DNA from: Comamonas sp. BIGb0124
GTDB lineage: Bacteria; Pseudomonadota; Gammaproteobacteria; Burkholderiales; Burkholderiaceae_C
Length of the DNA: 64,000 bases
Reading direction: 5' to 3'
Assembly: GCF_003752175.1 (NCBI RefSeq)
Contig: NZ_RJVF01000008.1
Location: 434,001-498,000, forward strand
Below, in pieces: positions 9,080-17,701 of this stretch (its first letter is position 1; each line of letters opens with the position of its first letter). The translations under genes were made by a program, and so were the position numbers. The notes under the pieces are model-generated. The model saw nothing but the letters and a program-made list of their open reading frames with translations, was not told the DNA's origin and made no database searches.

Positions 9080-9094
9080 GCAGAGGCCCTCTGC
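9080..9094. terminator. Short hairpin between convergent genes
   Basis: GCAGAG (9080-9085) pairs with CTCTGC (9089-9094) across a 3-base loop in the 97-base gap between the convergent genes ending at 9016 and 9114. There is no U-run, so the termination role is inferred from position. Confidence 0.35.
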
Positions 9095-9113
9095 GGGCAC
9101 CTGCCGGATCGAC

Positions 9114-10769
9114 TCAGGCGGCAGGCGCTTTCTGCAGCACAAAGCCGGCGGCGGCAGGATCGCCGATGGCCCGCGGCAGATCGGCTTCCCAGGCCAGGTA
9201 GGCGGCGCTCGACTCGGCATTGCCTTCATGGCGGTCGTGCAGCCAGAACAGAAAGTCGATGCGCTTGAGCTCGCCCACCGCACCCGCACCGGATTCGACC
9301 GGCAGACCGGCCTGGCGCCAGGCCTGCAGGCCATCGGCCAGCACGGCCACGGTGCGTTCCTCGTGGCGCAGATCGCGGGCCAGCAGCAGCGCCACGGCCT
9401 CGTCCTCGGCGAGGACCACCACCTGCCGTACGCCTTCCAGAGCCGCGCGCAACGCCGGCAGCGCCGAGCGATTGGCCCATACGGCGCCGGCGGGATGTTC
9501 ACGCAGATAGGCGGCACTGCCCGATGCGTCCAGAAGCAGAGCGCCCTGCTCGACCCACGCGGCAGCCTGGCCGCTGTCGATCCGGGCCACATCGAAGACC
9601 GCGTCGGCCCTCTGTGAGCCGAGCGACCCAACCGATGCGGGGCTTTCGGCCTCCTCGCCTTGCAGCACCGATGCGTCCCAGCCCATCTGGCGCAGCCAGT
9701 GTGCGGTCAGCACGGCCCGGCCACCGTCCAGATCGGCCAGCACGATGCGGGCTCGGCGCACGACGGCCCACTGATCCAGGCATTGCACCAGTTGCACGCC
9801 CTGAACACCGGTGTAACCCGGCAAGGGCGAACGGCGATGCTCTTCAGGGGTTCTCACGTCGAAGAAATAGGTGGTGCGCTCGGCATCGGCGCGCCACCGT
9901 GCAGCCGTCTCGCCATCGATCAGCGGAACCCCGAAGTGGGCGGCCACACGGGCCTCGCGCTCGCGGGCCTGCTGCCACGCCTGCGGACTGGCCGTGCGGG
10001 GCGCCACGGGGGTGTTTCTCTCCAGTTCTAGGCCGGCCAGCCGCCAGCCCTGCGTGCCGCCCGACAAGGCCCGTACCGGATTGGGCACCCCGGCATTGAG
10101 CAGCGTCTGAGCGCCCATCACGCCGCGCGTACGACCTGCGCACGACACGACGACCTGGGTTCGGGGCGACGGAACGAGGTCGGCAAAGTGCAGAACCAGT
10201 TCGCTGGACGGGCAACTGATCGCGCCCGGCACATGGAAACGCGCGAACTCTTCGGCCGTGCGGCTGTCGAGCACGACCAGGTCCGCGCCCTCGGCCTGCA
10301 GCCGCGCCAGCTCGGCCGATTCGATGTCGGGCGTATGGAAAAACAGCTCCACACACTCGGCAAACGCCTTGCTCGGTACGTTCACGCCCTTGAAGACCGG
10401 CTGGCCCGCAGCGAGCCAGGCCGCGATACCGCCTTCGAGGACGCGCACGTCGCCGTAGCCCAGCGCCTGCAGTTTCTCGGCCGCCAGGCGTCCGTCGTCG
10501 CTGGAATGGCCGGAGACGACCACCGCCGCATCGCGCCGCGGCACCAGGCGCCCGATCTCGATCTCGAGGCGGCTGTAGGGGATGTTGACGGCCAGCAGGC
10601 CGTGCCCTTCGCCGTACTCGCCCGCCTCGCGGATGTCGATCCACGCGAGCTCGCCCGTGCCCTGGACGATCTGCCGAGCCAGCCAGGAGGCCTCGACGGA
10701 AGGCACGACCGCCCGCGACAGGGCGGCCGGCGCCGCCGGAGTGGATGGGGATTGGAATGCAGTGGACAT
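9114..10769 (-). CDS. Four-repeat rhodanese-like sulfurtransferase
   Basis: This 551-residue protein consists of four rhodanese-like repeats, roughly residues 22-125, 133-255, 270-385 and 400-505. Only repeat 2 has an active-site cysteine, Cys210 in the loop CAGRTRG. In repeat 1 the loop reads SGHSSDDG, in repeat 3 LADLDGG and in repeat 4 LAEDEAV, so these are inactive. An active rhodanese passes sulfane sulfur from a donor to an acceptor. As the last gene of an operon with a dimethylsulfone-monooxygenase-like enzyme, it may handle sulfur released from the imported compound. A C-terminal tail of about 45 residues (FLFWLHDRHEGNAES) follows the last repeat. Confidence 0.9.
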   Translation of the reverse strand: MSTAFQSPSTPAAPAALSRAVVPSVEASWLARQIVQGTGELAWIDIREAGEYGEGHGLLAVNIPYSRLEIEIGRLVPRRDAAVVVSGHSSDDGRLAAEKLQALGYGDVRVLEGGIAAWLAAGQPVFKGVNVPSKAFAECVELFFHTPDIESAELARLQAEGADLVVLDSRTAEEFARFHVPGAISCPSSELVLHFADLVPSPRTQVVVSCAGRTRGVMGAQTLLNAGVPNPVRALSGGTQGWRLAGLELERNTPVAPRTASPQAWQQAREREARVAAHFGVPLIDGETAARWRADAERTTYFFDVRTPEEHRRSPLPGYTGVQGVQLVQCLDQWAVVRRARIVLADLDGGRAVLTAHWLRQMGWDASVLQGEEAESPASVGSLGSQRADAVFDVARIDSGQAAAWVEQGALLLDASGSAAYLREHPAGAVWANRSALPALRAALEGVRQVVVLAEDEAVALLLARDLRHEERTVAVLADGLQAWRQAGLPVESGAGAVGELKRIDFLFWLHDRHEGNAESSAAYLAWEADLPRAIGDPAAAGFVLQKAPAA

Positions 10770-10778
10770 CGGCGACCT

Positions 10779-11954
10779 TCAGGCGTTCGTGGAGCGAGCG
10801 ACAGGCAGACGCAGTCCCGCCTGTTCGAGCAAAGGCAGGACACGCCGGCCGAAGTACTCGAGTTCCGGTTCGTAGTCGAAAAAGCAGATCTGGATGCCGT
10901 CGCAGCCGGTCGCCTTGAGCTTGAGCAACTGGTCGACCACTTGTTCGGGCGTACCGACGATCTGGATGTTGCCGCCCACCGTGCGCTCGTCGCGCTCATG
11001 GCCGCGCCAAGATTGGCTGTCGCCGGTGGCATGGGAGTGGAAAAAACCCTCGACGGCGCCGTGATCGGCCTGGTCCAGAATCTCGCGGTAGGCTTGCCAC
11101 GCCTCGGCTTCGGTGTCGCGGCACAGAATGAGCGGATTGATCAGCGTGCGCACCGAACGCCCCTGTGCAGCGGCACCGTCCTTGACGGCCTGGTTGATCG
11201 CCGGCAAGGCTTCCAGCGCGCGGTCGATGCGGGCGCCGGCGGGACTGGTGATGAAGACCAGATCCGCATGCTTGACCGCACTGGCGATGCCCGCCGGCGA
11301 ACTGGTCGCGCTCACCATCACCGGCCGTCCATGCACGGGCTTGGGCGTGACGAAGGCTTTCTCGAGCGTCCAGCGCTCGCTCTGGTAGCTGACGTTCTCG
11401 TCGCTGCCCCACAGCTTGAGCATGATGTCGACGAACTCGTCGGCCAGGGCATAACGTTGCCCGTGCGCGATCTGCTGCTGGCCGAACATCGCCCATTCGT
11501 CCTTGCGGAAACCGGTGACCACGTTCAGGCCCCAACGCCCCTTCGAGATGTGATCCAGGGTGGCGCCGAACTTGGCCAGATGCAATGGATGCCAGGGACC
11601 ATACAGGATGTGGATGGTCGAGATCAGCAGGATGCGGCTCGTGACCGCAGCCAGCGCGCTGGTCGCGATGAACGCATCGAGCGAGGTCTCGCGGTAATTC
11701 GTCTCGCCACCGAAACCGCCCTTGGAGAGCCAGTGCGCCGGGCCGAAGACCAGGTCGAAGCCGAGCTCCTCGGCACGGCGCGTCAAGCGGGCGTTGTAGT
11801 CGAAACGCCAGTCCGTGCCCCGTGGCAGAGTGGACATGGTCCACCCGCCGTTGTGGATCGGCAGGAACAGCCCCAGCATCAGCGGCTGCTGCCAGGCTTG
11901 GCCCAGGGGACTGTCGGGCGGCATGTCGGCGGGAATCATTCGGGTATCGGTCAT
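10779..11954 (-). CDS. FMN-dependent monooxygenase, SfnG/RutA/SsuD-like
   Basis: A 391-residue luciferase-fold enzyme. GGFGGETNYRETSLDAFI, AAVTSRILL and LDHISKGRWGLNVVTGF resemble dimethylsulfone monooxygenase SfnG and pyrimidine oxygenase RutA more than NtaA. The ATG at 11954 overlaps the stop of the preceding gene as ATGA; an open frame continues upstream to 12284 but only as an antisense extension of the aldolase gene. It would use reduced FMN to cleave a C-S or C-N bond. The rhodanese gene follows after 9 bases, which favours a sulfur substrate, though a pyrimidine-like one cannot be excluded. Confidence 0.86.
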   Translation of the reverse strand: MTDTRMIPADMPPDSPLGQAWQQPLMLGLFLPIHNGGWTMSTLPRGTDWRFDYNARLTRRAEELGFDLVFGPAHWLSKGGFGGETNYRETSLDAFIATSALAAVTSRILLISTIHILYGPWHPLHLAKFGATLDHISKGRWGLNVVTGFRKDEWAMFGQQQIAHGQRYALADEFVDIMLKLWGSDENVSYQSERWTLEKAFVTPKPVHGRPVMVSATSSPAGIASAVKHADLVFITSPAGARIDRALEALPAINQAVKDGAAAQGRSVRTLINPLILCRDTEAEAWQAYREILDQADHGAVEGFFHSHATGDSQSWRGHERDERTVGGNIQIVGTPEQVVDQLLKLKATGCDGIQICFFDYEPELEYFGRRVLPLLEQAGLRLPVARSTNA

Positions 11955-12778
11955 GCTTTGAAATCGGGTTCCTTGCGATCCAGCAAACGCAGCAAGGCAT
12001 CGAAATGCAGTTCGTAGGCCGGCTTGGCGGCAGAGGCCTGGCCATCGTGCAAGGCGGTGTTGCCGATCTGGTATTGCACCTTGGCCACCTGCTCCGGGCT
12101 CAGGTTCTTGACCGGGCGGCCGGTCCAGAGGGCGTGCAGGTGCACACGCGCATAGCGTTCCAGCGAGTACAGCCTGTCGTAGGCCTGGGCCACGCTGCGG
12201 CCGGTCACGAGGATGCCGTGGTTGCCCATGAACAGAATGCTCTTGTTGCCGAGCACCCGCGCCAGGCGTTCGCCTTCGGCCCAATCGCGCGCCAGGCCGT
12301 CGTACGAATCGTCGTAGGCGATCTGGTCCAGCAGCAGGGCCTCGGTCTGCCCGAGGGGTTGCAGCCGCTGGTCTTCGAGACGCACCAGCGCGCTGGCGTA
12401 GGGCATGTGGGTGTGCAGAACGGCGGCGTGCGCAGGGCTCGAGGCATGGATAGGCGCGTGGATGCTGTAGGCCGAGCGCTGCAGGATGCCCTCGCCGTCG
12501 AGCACGCGGCCGTCATGATGGACGGTCAGCAGTTCGCTGGCCTTCACCTCGCTCCAGTGCAATCCGAACGGCGGCACGTGAAACCGATCGTCCGCACCCG
12601 GCACCGCCACCGTGAAGTGGTTGTAGATGCCTTCCGTCAAGTCGTGCCACACCGCCAGGCGATGCGCAGCAGCCAGATGGCGCCGGGCGGTTGCACGAGA
12701 GGCTTCGAGGGCGGTGTCGGCGGCGGGGGCGCCGGCGCTGTCTTTCGGTTCGGCGGCCAGGGCGGTGGAATGGGTCAT
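11951..12778 (-). CDS. Class II aldolase/adducin-family protein
   Basis: A 275-residue protein of the family that includes fuculose- and ribulose-phosphate aldolases and methylthioribulose-phosphate dehydratase. Zinc ligands His122 and His124 (HTHMPY) and His187 (GNHG) are all present. The segment SIHAPIHASSPAHAAVLHTH is typical of the adducin-like branch. The first 25 residues are low-complexity and may be dispensable. It sits between the permeases and the SfnG-like enzyme in one minus-strand operon. A role in breaking down the carbon skeleton of the imported compound is inference. Confidence 0.87.
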   Translation of the reverse strand: MTHSTALAAEPKDSAGAPAADTALEASRATARRHLAAAHRLAVWHDLTEGIYNHFTVAVPGADDRFHVPPFGLHWSEVKASELLTVHHDGRVLDGEGILQRSAYSIHAPIHASSPAHAAVLHTHMPYASALVRLEDQRLQPLGQTEALLLDQIAYDDSYDGLARDWAEGERLARVLGNKSILFMGNHGILVTGRSVAQAYDRLYSLERYARVHLHALWTGRPVKNLSPEQVAKVQYQIGNTALHDGQASAAKPAYELHFDALLRLLDRKEPDFKA

Positions 12779-12895
12779 GAGGATGGATCCTGAAATGTGG
12801 GGAGCTGGATAGGGAAAGCCGAAAAAAATGCCGTCGCGCGGGTGCCGGGGCTGCAGGCATGGCCAGGCATGCGCAGCCGTCCGGCATGGGCGCGA

Positions 12896-13771
12896 TCAGG
12901 TGGGCTTGGCCGAGCGCGGGTTGAGCTTGTCGTTCAATCCGTTGCCCAGCAACATGAAACTGATCACGGTCACGAAGATGGCGAGGCCAGGCAAGGCGGT
13001 CATGTACCAGGCCGTGCGCAAGGTGGAGCGGCCGACGCCGACCATGCTGCCCCACGAGATGACATTGGGGTCGCCCAGCCCCAGGAACGACAGCGAAGCC
13101 TCGGTCAGGATGGCCTGGGCCATCAGCACCGAAGCCGCCACCACCACCGGCGCGATGCTGTTGGGCAGCACATGTGCAGCGATGATCCTGCCATGGCCGA
13201 GCCCGAGCGTCACGGCCGCTTTCACATACTCGGCATGCCGGACACGCATCGCTTCGGCGCGCACCAGCCGGGCGATCTGCGGCCACGAGGTCACGCCGAT
13301 CGCGAACACGATGCTGCCCAGCGAGGGCGTGAGGATCACCACCAGCACGATGGCGAACAGAAAGCTGGGCAGGGTCTGGAACATCTCGGTGACCCGCATG
13401 GCCACATCGTCCACCCAGCCGCCGAAGTAGCCCGCGCACAGCCCGACGACGATGCCGATGAATACCGAAAGCAGTGCCGCGAACAGGCCCACCATCAGCG
13501 ACACGCGCGCCGCGTGCACCACCCCTGCGGCCATGTCGCGGCCCATCATGTCGGTGCCGAGAAAATGACCGGGCGCGCCGGGCCACAGATTGGGCCGGCC
13601 CACGATGTCCAGGGGATCGCCGGGGTACAGCTGCTGGGCCAGCACGGCCAGGGCCACCACGGTCAGCAGGATCAGACCGCCGACGGCCAGCGGCCGGGAC
13701 GTGAGTTTGGGCAACGCGAGTTTCGGCAACGCGAGTGTTGGAAAACGGACCAGGCCGTGCAGTCGATTCAC
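12896..13771 (-). CDS. ABC transporter permease, peptide/nickel type (DppC-like)
   Basis: A 291-residue inner-membrane protein with the N-terminal segment LAVGGLILLTVVALAVLAQQ, the GTDMMGRDM loop and the permease motif EAMRVRHAEYVKAAVTLG that contacts the ATPase. The start is a GTG at 13771 overlapping the previous stop as GTGA; an open frame runs on to 14374 but only as the other permease read out of frame. It pairs with the DppB-like permease just upstream. The nearest double ATPase is in the divergent operon at 20429. It is clearly paralogous to the permease at 39474 (same GTDMMGRD loop and C-terminal LPGLAIFVTV). Confidence 0.93.
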   Translation of the reverse strand: MNRLHGLVRFPTLALPKLALPKLTSRPLAVGGLILLTVVALAVLAQQLYPGDPLDIVGRPNLWPGAPGHFLGTDMMGRDMAAGVVHAARVSLMVGLFAALLSVFIGIVVGLCAGYFGGWVDDVAMRVTEMFQTLPSFLFAIVLVVILTPSLGSIVFAIGVTSWPQIARLVRAEAMRVRHAEYVKAAVTLGLGHGRIIAAHVLPNSIAPVVVAASVLMAQAILTEASLSFLGLGDPNVISWGSMVGVGRSTLRTAWYMTALPGLAIFVTVISFMLLGNGLNDKLNPRSAKPT

Positions 13772-14754
13772 GAATTTCTCCCGATAACCCGCGGATCGAG
13801 AACGGCATAAAGCAGATCGACCAGCAGATTCATCACCACCACGAGCAGCGAGCTGAACAGAAAGATGCCCAGCAGCAGATTGACGTCGCGCTGGAACACG
13901 GCGTCGAACGCCAGCCGGCCCAGGCCCGGCCACGAATAGACGGTCTCCACCACGATGGAGCCGCCCAGCAACGAGCCCAGCTGCAGGCCGGTGATGGTGA
14001 CCACCGGCAGCAGCGCATTGCGCAGCACATGGCGCACCGAGACACGCAGCTCGCTCAGCCCCTTGGCCCGCGCCGTGCGCACAAAATCGAGCCCGTAGAC
14101 TTCCAGCATCGCCGCCCGCGTGATGCGCACGTAGATGGAAAGGTAGAACAGGCTCAGCGTCAGCGCGGGCAGGGTCAGGTGCCACAGCAGATCGGCCACG
14201 GTCGACCAGAAACCGTCCTGCGTGACGCCGATGGTCAACATGCCCGAGGCCGGGAACCAGCGCAGATGAACGGAGAACAGCACGATCAGCATCAGCCCGA
14301 CCCAGAACACGGGCGTCGCAAAGCCGATGGTCGAGAAGGTGGAAATCGACTCGTCGGCCCAACTGCCCCGCCAACGCGCCGAGATCACGCCCAGAATCAC
14401 GCCCAGCAGTGCCGCCATCACGATGCTCGCCAGCATGAGCAGCAGGGTCGGGCCGACCCGTTCCAGGATGAGATCCGCGACGGGCATGCCGTGGCGGAAG
14501 GAAAAGCCGAGATCGAACTGCGCCAGATTCTTCAGGTAGTTGCCGAAGATCACCCAGCCCGACTGATCCAGATTGAACTGGCGCCGCAGTTCATCCATGT
14601 ATTCGGGCGTCGCCGAGCCCGATTCGCCGGCGATCACATCGACCAGGTCGCCCGGTGCCAGGCGCATGAGCAGATAGGTCATGAGCACGATCACCATGAC
14701 GACGGGAATCAGTTGCAGCAGGCGCCGGGCGATGTAGCTGGGCAAAGAGGACAT
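13768..14754 (-). CDS. ABC transporter permease, peptide/nickel type (DppB-like)
   Basis: A 328-residue inner-membrane permease. It opens with a positively charged helix (SYIARRLLQLIPVVMVIVL) and a periplasmic loop LAPGDLVDVIAGESGSATPE, with the EAA-type motif LDFVRTARAKGLSELRVSVR near residue 220. It has six predicted membrane segments. Its length is identical to the permease at 38491 and the two align along their whole length, which indicates duplication of the transporter module. The SDR gene lies 22 bases upstream and the partner permease overlaps downstream. Confidence 0.94.
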   Translation of the reverse strand: MSSLPSYIARRLLQLIPVVMVIVLMTYLLMRLAPGDLVDVIAGESGSATPEYMDELRRQFNLDQSGWVIFGNYLKNLAQFDLGFSFRHGMPVADLILERVGPTLLLMLASIVMAALLGVILGVISARWRGSWADESISTFSTIGFATPVFWVGLMLIVLFSVHLRWFPASGMLTIGVTQDGFWSTVADLLWHLTLPALTLSLFYLSIYVRITRAAMLEVYGLDFVRTARAKGLSELRVSVRHVLRNALLPVVTITGLQLGSLLGGSIVVETVYSWPGLGRLAFDAVFQRDVNLLLGIFLFSSLLVVVMNLLVDLLYAVLDPRVIGRNS

Positions 14755-14776
14755 GTTCAGACCGCAGGGAAAAACA

Positions 14777-15595
14777 TCAGATCAGCGGGCCGTTGCCGCC
14801 ATCGACGGGCACGACGGCGCCGACCACGTAGCTCGAGCGCGGCCCCGCCAGAAACAGCACGACTTCCGCCACTTCGTCGGGATCGGCATAACGGCCCAGC
14901 GGAACGCGCGCCTGTCCTTGTTCGAGCGCCTGCTGTTCGCTGATGCCCAGACGCGCCGCATCCAGGCCGATCGCCTGCTGGACCCGCTCGGTGAGGGTGA
15001 AGCCCGGATTCACGGCGTTGATGCGTATGCCGTAGCGCGCATAGTGCGCCGCCAGCCCGACCGTGCTGAGCATGAGCGCCGCATTGGCGGAGCCCCCTGC
15101 CAGATGGGTGCTGGTGGGCTGCTTGCCCCCGACGCCGATGATGTTGACGATGGTGCCGGTATCCGGCTGCCGCGCCACGCCTTCGAGCCGGCGGGCACGG
15201 GCTCGCAGGCGTGCCAGCACGGCATGCTGCACATGGATGTACGGAAAGAACTTGGCGTCGAGAGCCTCGCGCCAGCGCACGGGATCGAGATCCTCGGGCT
15301 CGTGCCGGCGCGCCGCACCGGCGCTGTTGACCAGGATGTCGATCGGACCGAGCCCGGCCTCGACCTCTGCCACGGCGCGCTCGGCCTGCGCCGCATCGCC
15401 GAGATCGGCCTGCACGGGCAGCACCGTCACGCCCTGCCCGGCCAGCACCTGCCGGGCCTGCTCCAGGTTGCCGGCATGACGCGACAGGATGGCCACCTTC
15501 GCGCCGTTGAGGGCCAGCGTCCGGGCCACGGCCAGGCCGATGCCTTTGCTGCCGCCGCTGACCAGCGCGACCTTGCCTTCGAGTTCCAGAGCCAT
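14777..15595 (-). CDS. SDR-family protein lacking the catalytic Tyr/Lys
   Basis: A 272-residue short-chain dehydrogenase/reductase with an intact nucleotide-binding motif (SGGSKGIG, residues 13-20) and an NSAG motif (90-93). Where the catalytic YxxxK should be, the sequence is THLAGGSANAAL: Gly167 and Asn171 take the Tyr and Lys positions, and the Ser position falls in NIIGVGG. The protein may bind NAD(P) without classical SDR catalysis, or use different residues. The paralogue at 28686 has the same changes. The start at 15595 (MALELEGK) matches the family. It lies between the binding protein and the permeases of one operon, so it is probably dedicated to the imported substrate. Confidence 0.88.
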   Translation of the reverse strand: MALELEGKVALVSGGSKGIGLAVARTLALNGAKVAILSRHAGNLEQARQVLAGQGVTVLPVQADLGDAAQAERAVAEVEAGLGPIDILVNSAGAARRHEPEDLDPVRWREALDAKFFPYIHVQHAVLARLRARARRLEGVARQPDTGTIVNIIGVGGKQPTSTHLAGGSANAALMLSTVGLAAHYARYGIRINAVNPGFTLTERVQQAIGLDAARLGISEQQALEQGQARVPLGRYADPDEVAEVVLFLAGPRSSYVVGAVVPVDGGNGPLI

Positions 15596-15642
15596 GATGT
15601 CTTGTTCCCTTGAATCGATGAATGTCGAAAAGTCGCTGCCGC

Positions 15643-17295
15643 TCAGGGCTGCAGCCACACGTCCTTGAGCGAGGCCAACGCGCTGTCGGGTGCCTGGCTC
15701 AGACCACGCACTTTCTTGCTCATGACCGTGAAGTTCCGTTGCTCGAACAGCGGCAGCACCGGCAGATCGGCCTGGGCCAGGCGCTGGAACTCATGGAACA
15801 GCCGCGTACGGCGCGCCGGGTCGGCTTCCACGCGTATGGCCTGGATCACGCGGTCGGTCTCGGCGCTGCTGTAGCCCGAGGCATTGGTCCATGGCACGCC
15901 CTTGGCCTGCGACTGCGACCAGTAGTGCCGGAACCCGCCCACTTCGGGGTCCATCGTCGGCACCCAGCGGCCGCTGTTGAGGTCGAAGGCATACTCGCCG
16001 TAAACCGCCTTCAGGTGCCCCGCCAGATCGCGGTTGTGCACCTTCACGTCGATGCCCACGCGCTTGAGCGACTGGCGGATGTACTCGGCGTTGTTCTTGA
16101 AGGTCTCGTTGAAGTTCTGGTATTCCTGGTTCAGCACAAAACGCACGCCGTCGGCATTGCGTTTGTAGCCGGCCTCGTCCAGCAGCTTCTCGGCGCGGGC
16201 CGGATCGAAGGCGTACTGCGGCACGCCCTCGGCAGTGTAGACGCTCTTGAGCGACGACGGCACCGGTCCGGTCGCAGGCTTGCCCAGTCCGTACCACACC
16301 ACATCGACCAGTTCCTGGCGGTTGATGGCATGGGCGATGGCCTGCCGGACGCGCAGGTCCTTCAGCACGGGATTGCGCAGGTTGTACTCCATGAACACAT
16401 AGGCCGACTGCCAGTCGTAGCCGCTGGTGCTGACCACCAGTTCGGGATTGTCGCGCAGGCGCTGCACGTCGGCCAGAGGCACCGGATCGAACGGTGCGTA
16501 TTGCACGTCCCCCGTCTCCAGCGCGGCGGCGCGCGAGGCCGCATCGGGAATGATGCGGAAGATCACCTGATCCACGTACGGCTTGCCGCTGTCCCAGTAA
16601 TCGGGGTTGCGTTCGAGCGCGATGTACTGGCCCTTGCGCCATTCCTTGAACTTGAAAGGCCCCGTGCCGACCGGCTTGATGTTGTACGGATTGGTCTGGA
16701 TGTCCGTGCCCTCGTACAGGTGACGCGGCAGGATCTGGCCTTCGTTGGCATTGAGCGAACTGAAGATGACCAGCGAGGGATGCTTCAGGTGGAAGACCAC
16801 GGTGTGGGCGTCCGGCGTATCGACCGAAGACACGGCCGCGAAGGTGTTGCGGCCGCGCGGATGCGTTTTCTGCCAGATCTGCTGGACGCTGAACTTCACA
16901 TCGGCCGAGGTGAAGTCCACCCCGTCGTGCCACTTCACGCCTTTTCGCAGGTGGAAGGTGACGGTCTTGCCGTCGGGCGAGATGTCCCAGCGCGTGGCCA
17001 GCGCCGGCTGGGGCCGCTGCGACGCATCGAACGACACCAGGCCTTCGTACACATTGGTCGAGACCACGCCGATGGGAAAGCTGTTGTTGAAGGCGGTCGT
17101 GAGCACGGGCGGCTCGGGTTGCACCAGCGCCTGCAGTTGACCGCCGCGGCGCGGCTTCTCGCCCGCTGCATCCTGCGCCCAGGCAGGGCCGCCGATCAGG
17201 GCGGCCGCCAAGGGCACGGCCAGCATCGCCAGCGTGCCGGCCTTTGCGCCCATCCGAGCACGCGCTCGAATGCGGTCGATCAGAAATTCAGACAT
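15643..17295 (-). CDS. ABC transporter substrate-binding protein (SBP_bac_5)
   Basis: A 550-residue periplasmic protein with an N-terminal export signal (hydrophobic core LAMLAVPLAAALIGG, cleavage near residue 40). Family 5 signatures include TFHLRKGVKWHDGVDFTSAD, GTGPFKFKEWRKGQY and NPDYWDSGKP. I chose the ATG at 17295; the frame continues upstream but would bury the signal peptide. It is the first gene of the minus operon with SDR, permeases, aldolase, monooxygenase and rhodanese. The protein starting at 17702 is a close paralogue transcribed the other way. As I recall, this group is catalogued as the KPN_01854 (TIGR04028) family. Ligand unknown. Confidence 0.92.
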   Translation of the reverse strand: MSEFLIDRIRARARMGAKAGTLAMLAVPLAAALIGGPAWAQDAAGEKPRRGGQLQALVQPEPPVLTTAFNNSFPIGVVSTNVYEGLVSFDASQRPQPALATRWDISPDGKTVTFHLRKGVKWHDGVDFTSADVKFSVQQIWQKTHPRGRNTFAAVSSVDTPDAHTVVFHLKHPSLVIFSSLNANEGQILPRHLYEGTDIQTNPYNIKPVGTGPFKFKEWRKGQYIALERNPDYWDSGKPYVDQVIFRIIPDAASRAAALETGDVQYAPFDPVPLADVQRLRDNPELVVSTSGYDWQSAYVFMEYNLRNPVLKDLRVRQAIAHAINRQELVDVVWYGLGKPATGPVPSSLKSVYTAEGVPQYAFDPARAEKLLDEAGYKRNADGVRFVLNQEYQNFNETFKNNAEYIRQSLKRVGIDVKVHNRDLAGHLKAVYGEYAFDLNSGRWVPTMDPEVGGFRHYWSQSQAKGVPWTNASGYSSAETDRVIQAIRVEADPARRTRLFHEFQRLAQADLPVLPLFEQRNFTVMSKKVRGLSQAPDSALASLKDVWLQP

Positions 17296-17386
17296 GGGAG
17301 CGCCCTCCAGCGCGGTGTGTTGCGAAGCGGAGCCATGCAGGCCTGCAGCCATGCACAGCGGGTAACAGAAGAAAGCGAAGGGCAAG

Positions 17387-17398
17387 AATATCGTTTCA
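17387..17398 (-). promoter_or_regulatory. LacI-type operator-like site
   Basis: On the minus strand this reads TGAAACGATATT. It shares the TGAAACG half with the sites at 17630 and 26650 and the central CG typical of LacI-family operators, but its right half is degenerate. It lies 92 bases upstream of the binding-protein start at 17295. Confidence 0.45.
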
Positions 17399-17629
17399 TC
17401 GCCAGACAGACAAAGTCGATTAACGCGCGTGCTTATGCACAAAACAGCGGGTACGCGCGCAGTCCGCTGGGCGCCTGCATCAGCGGGCACACCGACCTCG
17501 CTCATCGCCGTCGGCACGGCACGGCACCGCGGCGCACAGGGAAAACCGCTTCGACCGGCCCTGCAACAGGCTCCGCATATCGACATGCCGTTTTTTCAGT
17601 GGCCGCAAAACGTCGCTGCCGCCAACATA

Positions 17630-17641
17630 TGAAACGTATCA
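17630..17641 (+). promoter_or_regulatory. LacI-type operator-like site
   Basis: TGAAACGTATCA is a 12-base near-palindrome with one mismatched base pair and a central CG. It lies 61 bases before the binding-protein gene at 17702, which is followed by the LacI-family gene. Confidence 0.55.
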
Positions 17642-17701
17642 ACTCACCTCAGCCCCTCGGGCATGGGCCGCCGCACGCGGTTCGAAGGGCACACGTTCAT
17701 C

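Larger units (their letters stand above)
17296..17701. promoter_or_regulatory. Divergent promoter region between two binding-protein genes
   Basis: This 406-base stretch has no convincing gene. It carries two LacI-type operator-like sites, one near each end (17387-17398 and 17630-17641), and must hold the promoters of both divergent operons. The middle is GC-rich with no structure I can interpret. Confidence 0.6.

Noticed and set aside
13771-14374. In-frame N-terminal extension of the DppC-like permease
   Set aside because: The extension is the other permease gene read in the wrong frame; the GTG at 13771 with GTGA overlap fits operon practice and family length.
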